A stretch of 64,000 nt of DNA from the NCBI GenBank assembly GCA_964592405.1, contig CAZQBY010000002.1, positions 57,510 through 121,509 of the forward strand. The letters run 5' to 3'. The notes below the pieces were generated by a model that made no database searches, was not told the origin of the DNA, and was given only the letters and a program-made list of their open reading frames with translations. Source of the stretch: CAZQBY01 sp964592405 [NCBI: uncultured archaeon] (GTDB lineage Archaea; Altiarchaeota; Altiarchaeia; JAFGQM01). Each line of letters starts with the position of its first letter. Position 1 is the stretch's first letter. This document shows positions 43,934 to 52,201 of the stretch, in pieces. The translations under genes and the position numbers were made by a program.

Positions 43934-45109
43934 GTGGACTACATCTATCTGGATAATGACGCCTCTACGCGCGTGGATGATGAGGTAGTGGAGGCAATGA
44001 TACCCTTCTTCACCAAAGACTATGGCATGGCCAGCTCCGACTTCGGTCACACCTACGGAGTCAAGTGCAGGCGCGCCATAGAGGAAGCGCGCGCAATAAT
44101 AGCCGAAAAGATAAATGCTGAACCGGAAGAGGTTTTATTCACCTCTGGTGTGGCAGAGTCCAATAACACCGCCATCCGCGGGATGGGAATGGGCAAAAAT
44201 GGTAATATGGTGACCAGCACCATCGAGCAGAAAACAGTTCTCAACGTCATGAAGTTTCTCGAGGACCACAAGCGGGTCAAGAGGGCGGTCGTAGGAGTTG
44301 ACAACGAGGGTTTCGTGGATTTTGAAGAGCTGGAAAGGGCGATTACCAAAGACACGAGGGTAGTATCCATCCAGCATGCGAACCATGAGATAGGCACAAT
44401 ACAAGACATTGCCCGGATAGGCAGGCTCTGTAGCGAGAAGGGCATCCCCTTCCACACGGATGCATCACACAGCTTCCTGAAAACCGATATAGATGTAGAG
44501 AGGATGAACATAGACCTGATGACTATAAGCGCACACAACATATACGGGCCGAAGGGTGTGGGTGCACTCTACGTCAGGAAGGGTATAGAAATCACACCGC
44601 TACTGATTGGCGGGGGGGAGCAGAGAGGACTGCGCTCCGGGCTGGAGGATGTTCCAGCAATAGTCGGATTTGCTAAGGCAGTAGAGATATACAACGAGAA
44701 GGACAACGCCAAAATGCGCGTACTGAGGGATTATTTGATAGATGGACTGCTGGGAATAGAGGATACACACCTCAACGGTCCCAAGGGCAAGAAACGCCTG
44801 TGCAACAACGCCAACATAACATTCAAATACGTAGAGGGCGAATCTATCCTGCTCCATCTGGACATGCGTGGTATAGCAGTCACAACCGGCTCTGCCTGTT
44901 TCAGCAGGGAGCTCACCCCAAGCCATGTAATACATGCTATAGGTGGCAGCCATGCAGACGCACATGGATCAGTCAGGTTCAGTTTGTCCAAGTACAATAA
45001 CAGGCAGGAGATGGATTATACAGTGAAAAACGTCAGGGAGGTTGTCGAAAAGTTAAGGGAGATAAGCCCTGTTGGAGGGGGCAAGACCAAAAGGGGGACT
45101 AAAGACTAA
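43934..45109 (+). CDS. IscS/NifS homologue lacking the PLP lysine and catalytic histidine
   Basis: 391 residues from GTG, aligning end to end with bacterial IscS. The usual SGHKIYGPKG is SAHNIYGPKG here: Asn202 replaces the Schiff-base lysine (codon AAC at 44537-44539). The catalytic His of TEHKAVL is Gln99 (IEQKTVL), and the PLP-stacking Asn is His151 (HANHEIGT). The loop cysteine remains (Cys322 in GSACFSREL). A normal desulfurase reaction is therefore unlikely. Archaeoglobus fulgidus IscS also lacks this lysine, and there the cysteine is thought to serve as cluster ligand with IscU. The IscU-like gene follows after 12 bases. Confidence 0.9.
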   Translation: MDYIYLDNDASTRVDDEVVEAMIPFFTKDYGMASSDFGHTYGVKCRRAIEEARAIIAEKINAEPEEVLFTSGVAESNNTAIRGMGMGKNGNMVTSTIEQKTVLNVMKFLEDHKRVKRAVVGVDNEGFVDFEELERAITKDTRVVSIQHANHEIGTIQDIARIGRLCSEKGIPFHTDASHSFLKTDIDVERMNIDLMTISAHNIYGPKGVGALYVRKGIEITPLLIGGGEQRGLRSGLEDVPAIVGFAKAVEIYNEKDNAKMRVLRDYLIDGLLGIEDTHLNGPKGKKRLCNNANITFKYVEGESILLHLDMRGIAVTTGSACFSRELTPSHVIHAIGGSHADAHGSVRFSLSKYNNRQEMDYTVKNVREVVEKLREISPVGGGKTKRGTKD

Positions 45110-45121
45110 AAGAAGCTGAAG

Positions 45122-45760
45122 ATGTATACAGAGAAGGTCATGGATCACTTCAAGAACCCACGCAATGTAGGGGAGATAAAAAACCCGGATGCAAAGTCAA
45201 CTGAAGGCAGTCTTGCCTGCGGAGATATGGTAACCATGTATCTCAGGATAGACAAGAAGTCGCATGTGATAAAGGACATCAAGTTCAAATCCTTCGGATG
45301 CGCATCCAACATCGCCACATGCTCCGCGCTGACAGAGATGGTAAAAGGCAAGACCATTGAGGATGCCAAAAACATCAAATTTGAGGAGATTGCTGATTAT
45401 CTGGGCGGCCTGCCCAAGATAAAGATGCACTGCGCGGTTTTGGCTACAGTGGCCCTGCGCTCGGCAATCAAGAACTATGAGGAGGAGCATGGCCTTGTTG
45501 ATGTTAGGGAGGAGGTGAATGAGGAGAATGTCAAGAAGCGACTACGCCATGTCATGGATCCGGACAGTGGTAAGGATATTGTCAGCCTAGGAATAGTCAA
45601 GAGAATAATGATAAAGGGCGAGACCATTGAGATTCTGGTCGAGCTTCCCCCCAACTACCGCTATGCAGAGGTGGTGTTTGACGAGATAAAGGAAAAGCTG
45701 ATAGGTCTGCCCAAGATCAAAAAAATTGACGTCAAGCTCGTTAAGGGCGGGGCTTTCTGA
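45122..45760 (+). CDS. IscU-type Fe-S scaffold fused to a DUF59/MIP18-like domain
   Basis: 212 residues. Residues 1-125 are IscU-like with all three cluster cysteines and the key Asp: LACGD (C33, D35), FGCASN (C60) and KMHCAVL (C104). Residues about 136-208 resemble the DUF59/MIP18 domain of Fe-S assembly and targeting factors: RHVMDPDSGKDIVSLGIVKRI, then a final beta-alpha-beta. The CP cysteine of many DUF59 proteins is replaced by PNYRY. The fusion suggests one protein that builds and hands over clusters. It overlaps an orphan gene convergently by 20 bases. Confidence 0.88.
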   Translation: MYTEKVMDHFKNPRNVGEIKNPDAKSTEGSLACGDMVTMYLRIDKKSHVIKDIKFKSFGCASNIATCSALTEMVKGKTIEDAKNIKFEEIADYLGGLPKIKMHCAVLATVALRSAIKNYEEEHGLVDVREEVNEENVKKRLRHVMDPDSGKDIVSLGIVKRIMIKGETIEILVELPPNYRYAEVVFDEIKEKLIGLPKIKKIDVKLVKGGAF

Positions 45761-46382
45761 TCGGAATCTTCGATTTTTCATGCATCATGTGCCCCGGCGG
45801 ATTGTATCCCCGGGGGAGTTCAGTTATGCCAGGTATCCATGTCAGCATCCTTTGGTTTACACCTACTGTCCTAAATTTGGAATACGGGCCAGCCTTCGGC
45901 TTTGTGCCAAAACTCACGGCAGATATACCCAGATGTTCACCCTGCATAAGCTCATTCAAACCTATTTCACTTCCCAAGCCCAAGCCCTTTATGACGGCCA
46001 CCTCACCGGGCCCCACAGTCATATGCTCTAGTTTTCTCTGACTTTTTCCCCTCCATTCAGGTGAGGCGTGGAACATAAGAAGACCCTCGATCCTTGGACT
46101 GACTTTATAGGCCGTCATGTTGGGAGTATACTGTATGCAGGCCACAGGTGTGAGCCTCCCTGCCTCACCCACGTGGTTGACAAGCAACATTTGGTGGTGT
46201 CCGCCTCTCTTGATCTTTTTGTACCATCTCTGGACTACAATACCGTGTCCTTCCCTCACCTTTCTCATCTCATAACCGGCCCTCTTAAGGCCTTCCTGGG
46301 TGGGAATCCTCAGGTTTGGGCGCCTATGAACCTCCATCCTGATAGGATGTGTGTGCCCATGCTGTGGTTTTCGGTGAGGCAT
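45741..46382 (-). CDS. orphan basic protein, convergent with the IscU gene
   Basis: 213 residues with a His/Arg/Pro-rich N-terminus (MPHRKPQHGHTHPIRMEVHRR) and basic C-terminus (KSKIPIRKPRP). No signal or membrane helix and no known family. The order LLMFHASPEW (101-110), VAVIKGLGLGS (128-138), GISAVSFGTKP (152-162) loosely recalls ADP-ribosyltransferase-like folds, as for the orphan beside herA, but weaker. A TATA-like TTTTTATTTTTTATTT precedes it. Codon use matches its neighbours. Function unknown. Confidence 0.6.
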   Translation of the reverse strand: MPHRKPQHGHTHPIRMEVHRRPNLRIPTQEGLKRAGYEMRKVREGHGIVVQRWYKKIKRGGHHQMLLVNHVGEAGRLTPVACIQYTPNMTAYKVSPRIEGLLMFHASPEWRGKSQRKLEHMTVGPGEVAVIKGLGLGSEIGLNELMQGEHLGISAVSFGTKPKAGPYSKFRTVGVNQRMLTWIPGITELPRGYNPPGHMMHEKSKIPIRKPRP

Positions 46383-46470
46383 TTTTGTGGTTTTAATGAA
46401 ATAAAAAATAAAAACCTACCTAGAGGACTGTGGCAGATGCAAGGTGGAGAAGCCGGCAGAAAACCTCTGA

Positions 46471-46480
46471 TTTTTATATA
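46471..46480 (+). promoter_or_regulatory. TATA element of the por operon
   Basis: TTTTTATATA, 27-36 bases before the porG ATG, predicts an almost leaderless transcript for porGDAB. Confidence 0.6.
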
Positions 46481-46506
46481 ATCTATCCAAAAATTAGGGT
46501 TTTACT

Positions 46507-47085
46507 ATGGCCGAGAGTGTGTTAGAGATTCGCATCCACGGAAGAGGGGGCCAGGGCGGTAAAACTGCAGCACAGTTCATAGCCGAGGCAGGGGTTGACG
46601 AAGGAAAATTTGTACAGGCCTTCCCGGAGTATGGGCCAGAGAGAAGCGGTGCCCCTGTGACAGCCTACGCGCGCATATCCAACAAACGCATCCGCCTCTA
46701 CCAGCCAGTGCACAACCCGGACATCGTCCTAGTCATTGACCCCACGCTCATAGGCCCGATAGACGTTACCGAGGGCATGAAAGATGATGGCATACTCATA
46801 GTCAACACCCCCAAATCTCCAGAGGAGATAAGAAAGCAAACAAAATTTAATGGCCGGATATACACTGTGGATGCCACCAAGATATCCATGGATGCCACAG
46901 GGACCAACAAACCCAACGTCCCCATGCTGGGGGCTATGATAAGGGTCACAGGAGTCATAAAGCTGGACAGTATTGAGAACAAGATACGCCACAAGTTTAC
47001 CAAGAAACTGGGCGAGGAGAGAACACAGGCCACTGTGGATGCCATCAAACGGGCATATAAGGAGGTTGTGGGTTATACAGGCTAG
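46507..47085 (+). CDS. porG: pyruvate:ferredoxin oxidoreductase gamma subunit
   Basis: 192 residues, complete gamma domain: IRIHGRGGQGGKTAAQFIAEA, AFPEYGPERSGAPVTAYARIS and the mid-region DPTLIGPIDV. The enzyme oxidatively decarboxylates pyruvate (or a similar 2-oxoacid) to acetyl-CoA with reduction of ferredoxin, or runs in reverse for carbon fixation. Gene order gamma-delta-alpha-beta is that of archaeal four-subunit POR. porD begins 13 bases after its stop. Confidence 0.92.
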   Translation: MAESVLEIRIHGRGGQGGKTAAQFIAEAGVDEGKFVQAFPEYGPERSGAPVTAYARISNKRIRLYQPVHNPDIVLVIDPTLIGPIDVTEGMKDDGILIVNTPKSPEEIRKQTKFNGRIYTVDATKISMDATGTNKPNVPMLGAMIRVTGVIKLDSIENKIRHKFTKKLGEERTQATVDAIKRAYKEVVGYTG

Positions 47086-47098
47086 CACTATACTTAAG

Positions 47099-47431
47099 AT
47101 GACAGAGGACAAATTGGTAGAGAACAAATCCAAGGCATTATTACGGAAGAAGGGCTGGAGGGAGATACCGATAGGTGGGGTAATTGAAAACACGCCCACC
47201 TCCCTAATAAACAAAACTGGTGCGTGGCGTGCATTCAGACCTGTCTGGGACAAAGAGAAGTGTATAAACTGCATGATATGCGTAGCCTACTGCCCGGACA
47301 TGTGCATACCTGTTGAGGGCGACAAACGTCTAGAGACCAATTTTGACTATTGCAAGGGTTGTGGTATCTGTGCCACAGTGTGCCCAGTCAAATGCATCAG
47401 AATGGAGGAGGAGGGTAAATTCAGAGAATGA
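47099..47431 (+). CDS. porD: pyruvate:ferredoxin oxidoreductase delta subunit (2x[4Fe-4S] ferredoxin)
   Basis: 110 residues from the ATG at 47099; upstream in-frame starts lie within porG. Two cluster motifs are complete: CINCMICVAYCP and CKGCGICATVCP. WRAFRPVWDKEKC before the first is typical of PorD. It passes electrons from the TPP site to ferredoxin. It overlaps porA by four bases (ATGA). Confidence 0.93.
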   Translation: MTEDKLVENKSKALLRKKGWREIPIGGVIENTPTSLINKTGAWRAFRPVWDKEKCINCMICVAYCPDMCIPVEGDKRLETNFDYCKGCGICATVCPVKCIRMEEEGKFRE

Positions 47432-48594
47432 GCAGAGTGAGGCCTTTGACAGGAGCAGGAGCAGTCGCGGAGGCAATGAGGCAGATAGACCCTGATGTAG
47501 TTGCAGCATATCCCATAACCCCCCAGTCGCCGATAGTTGAGGCCTTTGCCAAATTTGTGGCAGATGGGAGAGTTAAGGCAGAAATGATAAGGGTTGAGTC
47601 AGAACATTCCGCACTGAGCGCAGTAGTAGGCTCTGCCTATGCCGGAGCCAGATCAATGACTGCCACATCCTCGGCCGGACTTGCGCTTATGCATGAAGTA
47701 CTTGGTGTGGCCTCCGGATTAAGGGCACCAATCGTAATGGCAATCGCCAACCGCGCGCTGTCAGCCCCGCTCAACATTCACTGTGACCACTCTGACACTA
47801 TGAGTGCACGTGAGATGGGATGGATCCAGATCTATGCTGAAAATGCACAGGAGGCCTATGAGAATATCCTGCTATCCGTGAGGCTGGCCGAACACAAGGA
47901 TGTCCTCACCCCCGTAATGAGCTGTATGGATGGTTTCATAACCAGCCATGGGGTGGAAAATGTCAACATTTATGAGGATGATGTAGTCAGCAGGTTCATA
48001 GGAGAATACAGATTTCCGTTTAATCTTCTGGATTATAAACATCCGATAACAGTAGGCCCCATAGAATTAACAGATTACCTCTTTGAGACCAAGCGTCAGC
48101 AGGTCGAAGCCATGAAGAACGTGCCAAAAGTCCTGCCGGGCATCGCCAAGGAGCTGTCCAAGATAACGGGCAGTAAGTTTGATGTTGTGGAGGAATACAA
48201 AACCAAAGATGCAGATGTTGTAGTAGTGACTATGAGCTCGGTTGCAGGAACAGCAAAGACTGTAGTAGACAAAATGCGTAAAAAGGACAAAAAAGTGGGT
48301 CTCCTGAAGCTCAGAATGTTCCGTCCGTTTCCATACAGGAGGGTAGCCAGTGTGCTCGATGGCACCAAGGCTGTAGCCGTTCTTGACAGGGCCTTTTCTT
48401 ATGGTGCACATGCACCCATATATTCAGATGTTCTTAATGCATTATTTGATTTGAAATCCAAACCAAAAATACAGAGTTATGTCTTTGGGATTGGCGGAAG
48501 AGACATAAGCGACTTCCACATAGAGGCTGTCTTTGAGAGATTGCTCAGGGGGGACATAACTGGGAAAGAGGAATACATAAATCTAAGAGAATGA
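47428..48594 (+). CDS. porA: pyruvate:ferredoxin oxidoreductase alpha subunit
   Basis: 388 residues. The N-terminal domain begins LTGAGAVAEAMRQIDPDVVAAYPITPQSPIVE, with ESEHSALSAVVGSAYAGARSMTATSSAGLALMHE, the standard POR alpha block. HCDHSDTMSAREMGW and the C-terminal GVLDRAFSYG-type stretch (AVLDRAFSYGAHAPI) follow. It is coupled on both sides by ATGA overlaps, consistent with stoichiometric synthesis of the complex. Confidence 0.94.
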   Translation: MSRVRPLTGAGAVAEAMRQIDPDVVAAYPITPQSPIVEAFAKFVADGRVKAEMIRVESEHSALSAVVGSAYAGARSMTATSSAGLALMHEVLGVASGLRAPIVMAIANRALSAPLNIHCDHSDTMSAREMGWIQIYAENAQEAYENILLSVRLAEHKDVLTPVMSCMDGFITSHGVENVNIYEDDVVSRFIGEYRFPFNLLDYKHPITVGPIELTDYLFETKRQQVEAMKNVPKVLPGIAKELSKITGSKFDVVEEYKTKDADVVVVTMSSVAGTAKTVVDKMRKKDKKVGLLKLRMFRPFPYRRVASVLDGTKAVAVLDRAFSYGAHAPIYSDVLNALFDLKSKPKIQSYVFGIGGRDISDFHIEAVFERLLRGDITGKEEYINLRE

Positions 48595-49514
48595 ACTATA
48601 AGGACTTCGCAAAGAAGGAAGCAAGACTGGCCCCGGGCCATGGCCTATGCGGAGGATGTACACAACCCATGATAGTCAAGACTATCTTGGGTGCAACAGA
48701 CAAACCCGTGGTTGTGGCAAACGCCACCGGCTGTCTGGAGGTATCGACCACAATCTATCCAAAATCCGCTTGGAGGCTTCCTTGGATACACAGTGCGTTT
48801 GAGAATGCAGCCGCAACCATCGCAGGCGTTGAAACAGCCTATAAATCCCTCAGGAAGCAGGGAAGGATCAAGGAGGACATTAAGTTTGTGGCCTTTGGGG
48901 GGGATGGAGGAACCTATGATATTGGTTTGCAGTCACTCTCCGGAGCCCTTGAGAGGGGGCACGATTTTCTCTACGTCTGCCTTGACAACGAGGCTTATAT
49001 GAACACAGGGGGACAGAGATCAGGTGCCACACCGTATGGTGCCTCTGCCACTACTGCACCCGCCGGAAAACTCATCCAAGGGAAGATGGAGTGGAAAAAG
49101 GATTTGATAAGAATCTGTGTCGCCCACAACATACCCTACGCAGCGCAGGCGTCCGCCGGCAACTGGTTGGACCTTGCGAACAAGGCGGAGAAGGCCTGGA
49201 CCATTGAGGGGCCCAAGGTGCTCTTGGTCTACTCACCCTGCACCACGCTCTGGGGTTTTCCAAACAGCAAGGCCATAGAGATCTCCAAACTGCTCATCGA
49301 GACGGGTGCGTGGCCATTATATGAGGTGGAGAACGGCAAGTACAGGCTCACATATAAGCCCAAGAAGCGCAAGCCTATAGCAGAATATCTCAAAACTCAG
49401 AGGCGTTTCAAACACCTGCTCAAACCAGGAAATGAGGAGCACATCAGGCATATACAGGAGGGCATTGACAAGTACTGGAATGAGATCCTCAGGCTCTGTG
49501 GCGAAAGTGAGTGA
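48591..49514 (+). CDS. porB: pyruvate:ferredoxin oxidoreductase beta subunit (TPP-binding)
   Basis: 307 residues. It carries GHGLCGGCTQPMIVK (cluster-binding Cys), ATGCLEVSTTIYP, and the thiamine-pyrophosphate motif AFGGDGGTYDIGLQSLSGALERGHDFLYVCLDNEAYMNTGGQRS. The downstream cysteine VYSPCTTLWG is present. TPP made by the thi genes in the window is its cofactor. It is the last gene of porGDAB. Confidence 0.94.
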   Translation: MNYKDFAKKEARLAPGHGLCGGCTQPMIVKTILGATDKPVVVANATGCLEVSTTIYPKSAWRLPWIHSAFENAAATIAGVETAYKSLRKQGRIKEDIKFVAFGGDGGTYDIGLQSLSGALERGHDFLYVCLDNEAYMNTGGQRSGATPYGASATTAPAGKLIQGKMEWKKDLIRICVAHNIPYAAQASAGNWLDLANKAEKAWTIEGPKVLLVYSPCTTLWGFPNSKAIEISKLLIETGAWPLYEVENGKYRLTYKPKKRKPIAEYLKTQRRFKHLLKPGNEEHIRHIQEGIDKYWNEILRLCGESE

Positions 49515-49546
49515 GAGTTGGTAGGCCAAAGTCAGGGTAATTGAAA

Positions 49547-50038
49547 TCAGGGTAACTCTATCTGCGCAAGCATATTCACATAATAATCCAGCCGCTTTAT
49601 TTCCCTCTCAAGAATATCAATTATTCGCCTGATTCTCCTTTGCTCATTGCGGTCCAGTCCATCAAGGTGCTCCCTGCTCTCTTCGAACTCCCTGAGTGAG
49701 TCAGCTAGAGTCTTCTTGACCCGAATCACCACCGCTTTCTTCAGGATATCCAGAAGGCTTCCATTGAGCTTGACGTAGAGTTTTCTGTCGCCCGGTTTCT
49801 TGATTTTCTTCACAACCTCCATGACCTCCAGGAAGTCCAGACTTAGGGATATCATGGATAAGGAATAGCCAGTCTCCTTGCTCAGTTCCTGGAGAGAGAC
49901 TGGTTTGCTTTTTATCAGGAGGACCCCAATTATCTTCCCGTGCAGTGGAGAATACCCGATGGTTTCAGCCACCGCAGCAAAATTGTTGAGTATCTTCTTC
50001 TCCAGTTGTCTTTCATTGAGTTTCTCAGCCACTGCCAC
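49547..50038 (-). CDS. GbsR/MarR-type winged-helix regulator
   Basis: 163 residues. The N-terminal winged helix (about 25-85: AAVAETIGYSPLHGKIIGVLLIKSKPVSLQELSKETGYSLSMISLSLDFLEVMEVVKKI) matches GbsR-like proteins, with a long C-terminal dimerisation helix pair. It is divergent from the Tes-like gene, with 73 bases between starts. Control of lipid remodelling by this protein is a reasonable hypothesis but is context only. Confidence 0.78.
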   Translation of the reverse strand: MAVAEKLNERQLEKKILNNFAAVAETIGYSPLHGKIIGVLLIKSKPVSLQELSKETGYSLSMISLSLDFLEVMEVVKKIKKPGDRKLYVKLNGSLLDILKKAVVIRVKKTLADSLREFEESREHLDGLDRNEQRRIRRIIDILEREIKRLDYYVNMLAQIELP

Positions 50039-50111
50039 CTACCATTAAGTTTATATACTCAGTATATTAAAATTTACAAGTTTTAATAAGTATTAAAAGT
50101 TTGACAAGAAA

Positions 50112-51737
50112 TTGGCTGGAACCTCAGACATAGAGCCAACGACCGGATACAAGCAGCCCCTTCCACACAGGACTAGCTCACTCTGCCCGGAGTGCAAGAG
50201 GAAGATAGACGCATTGGTATACGCTGAGGGCGATATAGTCTGGATGAAGAAGGAATGTCCAGAGCACGGCGAGTTCAGGGAGAAGTACTGGGAAAGTGTG
50301 AAGATGTACGAACGGGAGCGTCGCCATGGCGCTGTTGGAGTGCCCACCTTAAACCCCAATGTTGACACCAACGGCCTGAACTGTCCATTTGACTGTGGAC
50401 TCTGCACCCGCCACAAAAGCCACACTGCACTGGCCAACATAGTAGCGACCAATCGGTGCGATCTGAGTTGCTGGTACTGCTTCTTCTACGCGAAGGAGGG
50501 CCAGCCCATATATGAGCCATCTCTGGAGCAGATAAGGGCCATGGTAAGAAACCTGCGTCAAGAGAAGCCGGTTCCCTGCAATGCAGTCCAGATAACAGGG
50601 GGAGAACCCACCCTTAGAAAGGATCTCATTGACATCATAAGGATATGCAAGGAAGAGGGCATCGATCACGTGCAGGTCAACACCGACGGCATAAACTTCG
50701 CCTTCAATCCCGATTTGGTGCGGCGCATACGGGAGGCAGGCACCAACACCGTCTACATGAGCTTCGACGGCATGACTCCGAAGAGCAACCCAAAGAATCA
50801 CTGGGAGGCCCCATATGCCATAGAGAACTGCAGAAAGGTCGGAATGGGAATTGTGCTTGTTCCAACAGTCATAAAAGGCATCAATGACGGAGAAGTCGGC
50901 CAGATGATTAACTTCGCTCTGAACCATAATGACGTCATACGTGGCGTCAACTTCCAGCCGGTCTCGCTGGTCGGGCGCATGCCCCAGAAGCAGAGGGAGC
51001 AGCAGAGGATAACCATACCCAAGATCATAGAGAACATTGAGGAACAGACCAATGGTATGGTAACCAAGGAGGATTTCTACTCCGTCCCAATAGTATCCCC
51101 CATAACTGAGATTGTGGAAGTCATGACGGGTAAGAGTAAATACCGTTTGAGCACACACTTTGCCTGTGGGATGGCCACCTACATCATAAGAGGTAATGAC
51201 GACAAGATAGTCCCCCTCCCGCAATTCGTGGATGTGGAAGGGCTTATGGAATATCTGCACGAGACTGCGGAGGAGAGGAAAGGCAAGGGCAAAATATGGA
51301 CAGGCCTGAAAATCTGGAGGAATATCGGGCGCTTCATTGATAAGAGTAAACAGCCCAAGGGGTTCAACCTGAACAAGATGCTCATGCAGGCGCTCATAAA
51401 GCATGACTACCGCTCGCTGGGTATCCTGCACCACCGCTCGCTGTTCATAGGCATGATGCACTTTCAGGACCCCTACAACTATGATGTGGAGAGGGTTGAA
51501 AGATGCTGTATACACTACACCATGCCCGACGGCCGAATAATACCATTCTGCGCATTCAATGTCATTCCTGAGATTTACAGAGACAAGGTGCAAGCTGAAT
51601 ATGCCATCCCGGCAGGGGAATGGGAAAGGAAAACCGGGCGCAAGCTGGCAGAAGACAAATACAAAAGGGATGCCAAGAAACTGGAAGAAGGGCAGATTTA
51701 CAAGGACATTTACACCCTGAAAGACTATTTCAAATGA
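50112..51737 (+). CDS. Tes-like radical SAM enzyme (COG1964; tetraether lipid synthase family)
   Basis: 541 residues from TTG at 50112, the first possible start after an in-frame stop. Three cysteine groups precede or form the radical SAM core: a rubredoxin-like CPEC (25, 28) with C49, an extra cluster NCPFDCGLC (91, 95, 98), and the radical SAM motif CDLSCWYC (116, 120, 123); VQITGGEPTLR binds SAM. The late CCIHY and CAFNV cysteines complete the pattern of MJ0619-type proteins. Members join archaeol tails into tetraethers. COG1964 was earlier linked with pterin methylation, so function is probable, not certain. Confidence 0.85.
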   Translation: MAGTSDIEPTTGYKQPLPHRTSSLCPECKRKIDALVYAEGDIVWMKKECPEHGEFREKYWESVKMYERERRHGAVGVPTLNPNVDTNGLNCPFDCGLCTRHKSHTALANIVATNRCDLSCWYCFFYAKEGQPIYEPSLEQIRAMVRNLRQEKPVPCNAVQITGGEPTLRKDLIDIIRICKEEGIDHVQVNTDGINFAFNPDLVRRIREAGTNTVYMSFDGMTPKSNPKNHWEAPYAIENCRKVGMGIVLVPTVIKGINDGEVGQMINFALNHNDVIRGVNFQPVSLVGRMPQKQREQQRITIPKIIENIEEQTNGMVTKEDFYSVPIVSPITEIVEVMTGKSKYRLSTHFACGMATYIIRGNDDKIVPLPQFVDVEGLMEYLHETAEERKGKGKIWTGLKIWRNIGRFIDKSKQPKGFNLNKMLMQALIKHDYRSLGILHHRSLFIGMMHFQDPYNYDVERVERCCIHYTMPDGRIIPFCAFNVIPEIYRDKVQAEYAIPAGEWERKTGRKLAEDKYKRDAKKLEEGQIYKDIYTLKDYFK

Positions 51738-52036
51738 CTCACGGAACGAAAGTTGGGGAGCTTCCGTTTGAGAAGGTGATGATGGCGGAGTTCGAGCTCA
51801 GGGGACTGGAGTCTATGGAGCACGCCGCGCACCTGCAGTACAAACTGCTTCTGCTGGAGCCGGTCATAAGGGCGCATGTGGACTTCGTGAATAAGTCCAT
51901 GAAGGTCTGCTACCTGGAGCCCAACAGGACCACCGAGAAGATTCTTGAGACCATCAAGCCTGTGAGGGCCACGCTGAAGAGTAGAAGTATAGTGGAGTAC
52001 GACAAGATAGTGGCCAAAGGCTACCATTTAGTCTGA
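51734..52036 (+). CDS. small ferredoxin-fold-like protein coupled to the Tes-like gene
   Basis: 100 residues from the ATG at 51734, which overlaps the radical SAM gene's stop (ATGA). The plan beta-alpha-beta-beta-alpha-beta is suggested: VMMAEFELRGL, EHAAHLQYKLLLLEPVIRAHVDFVNKSMKVCYLEP, TTEKILETIKPV. This resembles heavy-metal-associated domains but lacks their CxxC, so metal transport is unlikely. It may assist the radical SAM enzyme. No family recognised. Base composition is G/C-rich compared with the flanks. Confidence 0.6.
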   Translation: MTHGTKVGELPFEKVMMAEFELRGLESMEHAAHLQYKLLLLEPVIRAHVDFVNKSMKVCYLEPNRTTEKILETIKPVRATLKSRSIVEYDKIVAKGYHLV

Positions 52037-52201
52037 GGGATGTCTTACAGGGGTCCCTGTTATGACAGCCTGATGTGCGTCCCCACAGTGCGTTTAGCCA
52101 TTTCAGGGTGATATCAAACATTATGCAAAATTAAAGCCATAGCTAATAGGAGTAGCTAAGTAGCTAGGAGGGTAAAAAATAAAGAAAGAGCGAGCGGCCG
52201 C

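Noticed and set aside
50349-51593. Long 414-codon minus-strand ORF
   Set aside because: It is antisense to the Tes-like radical SAM gene, whose cysteine motifs leave no doubt; its sequence looks like a reverse-strand shadow rich in His, Val and Leu.
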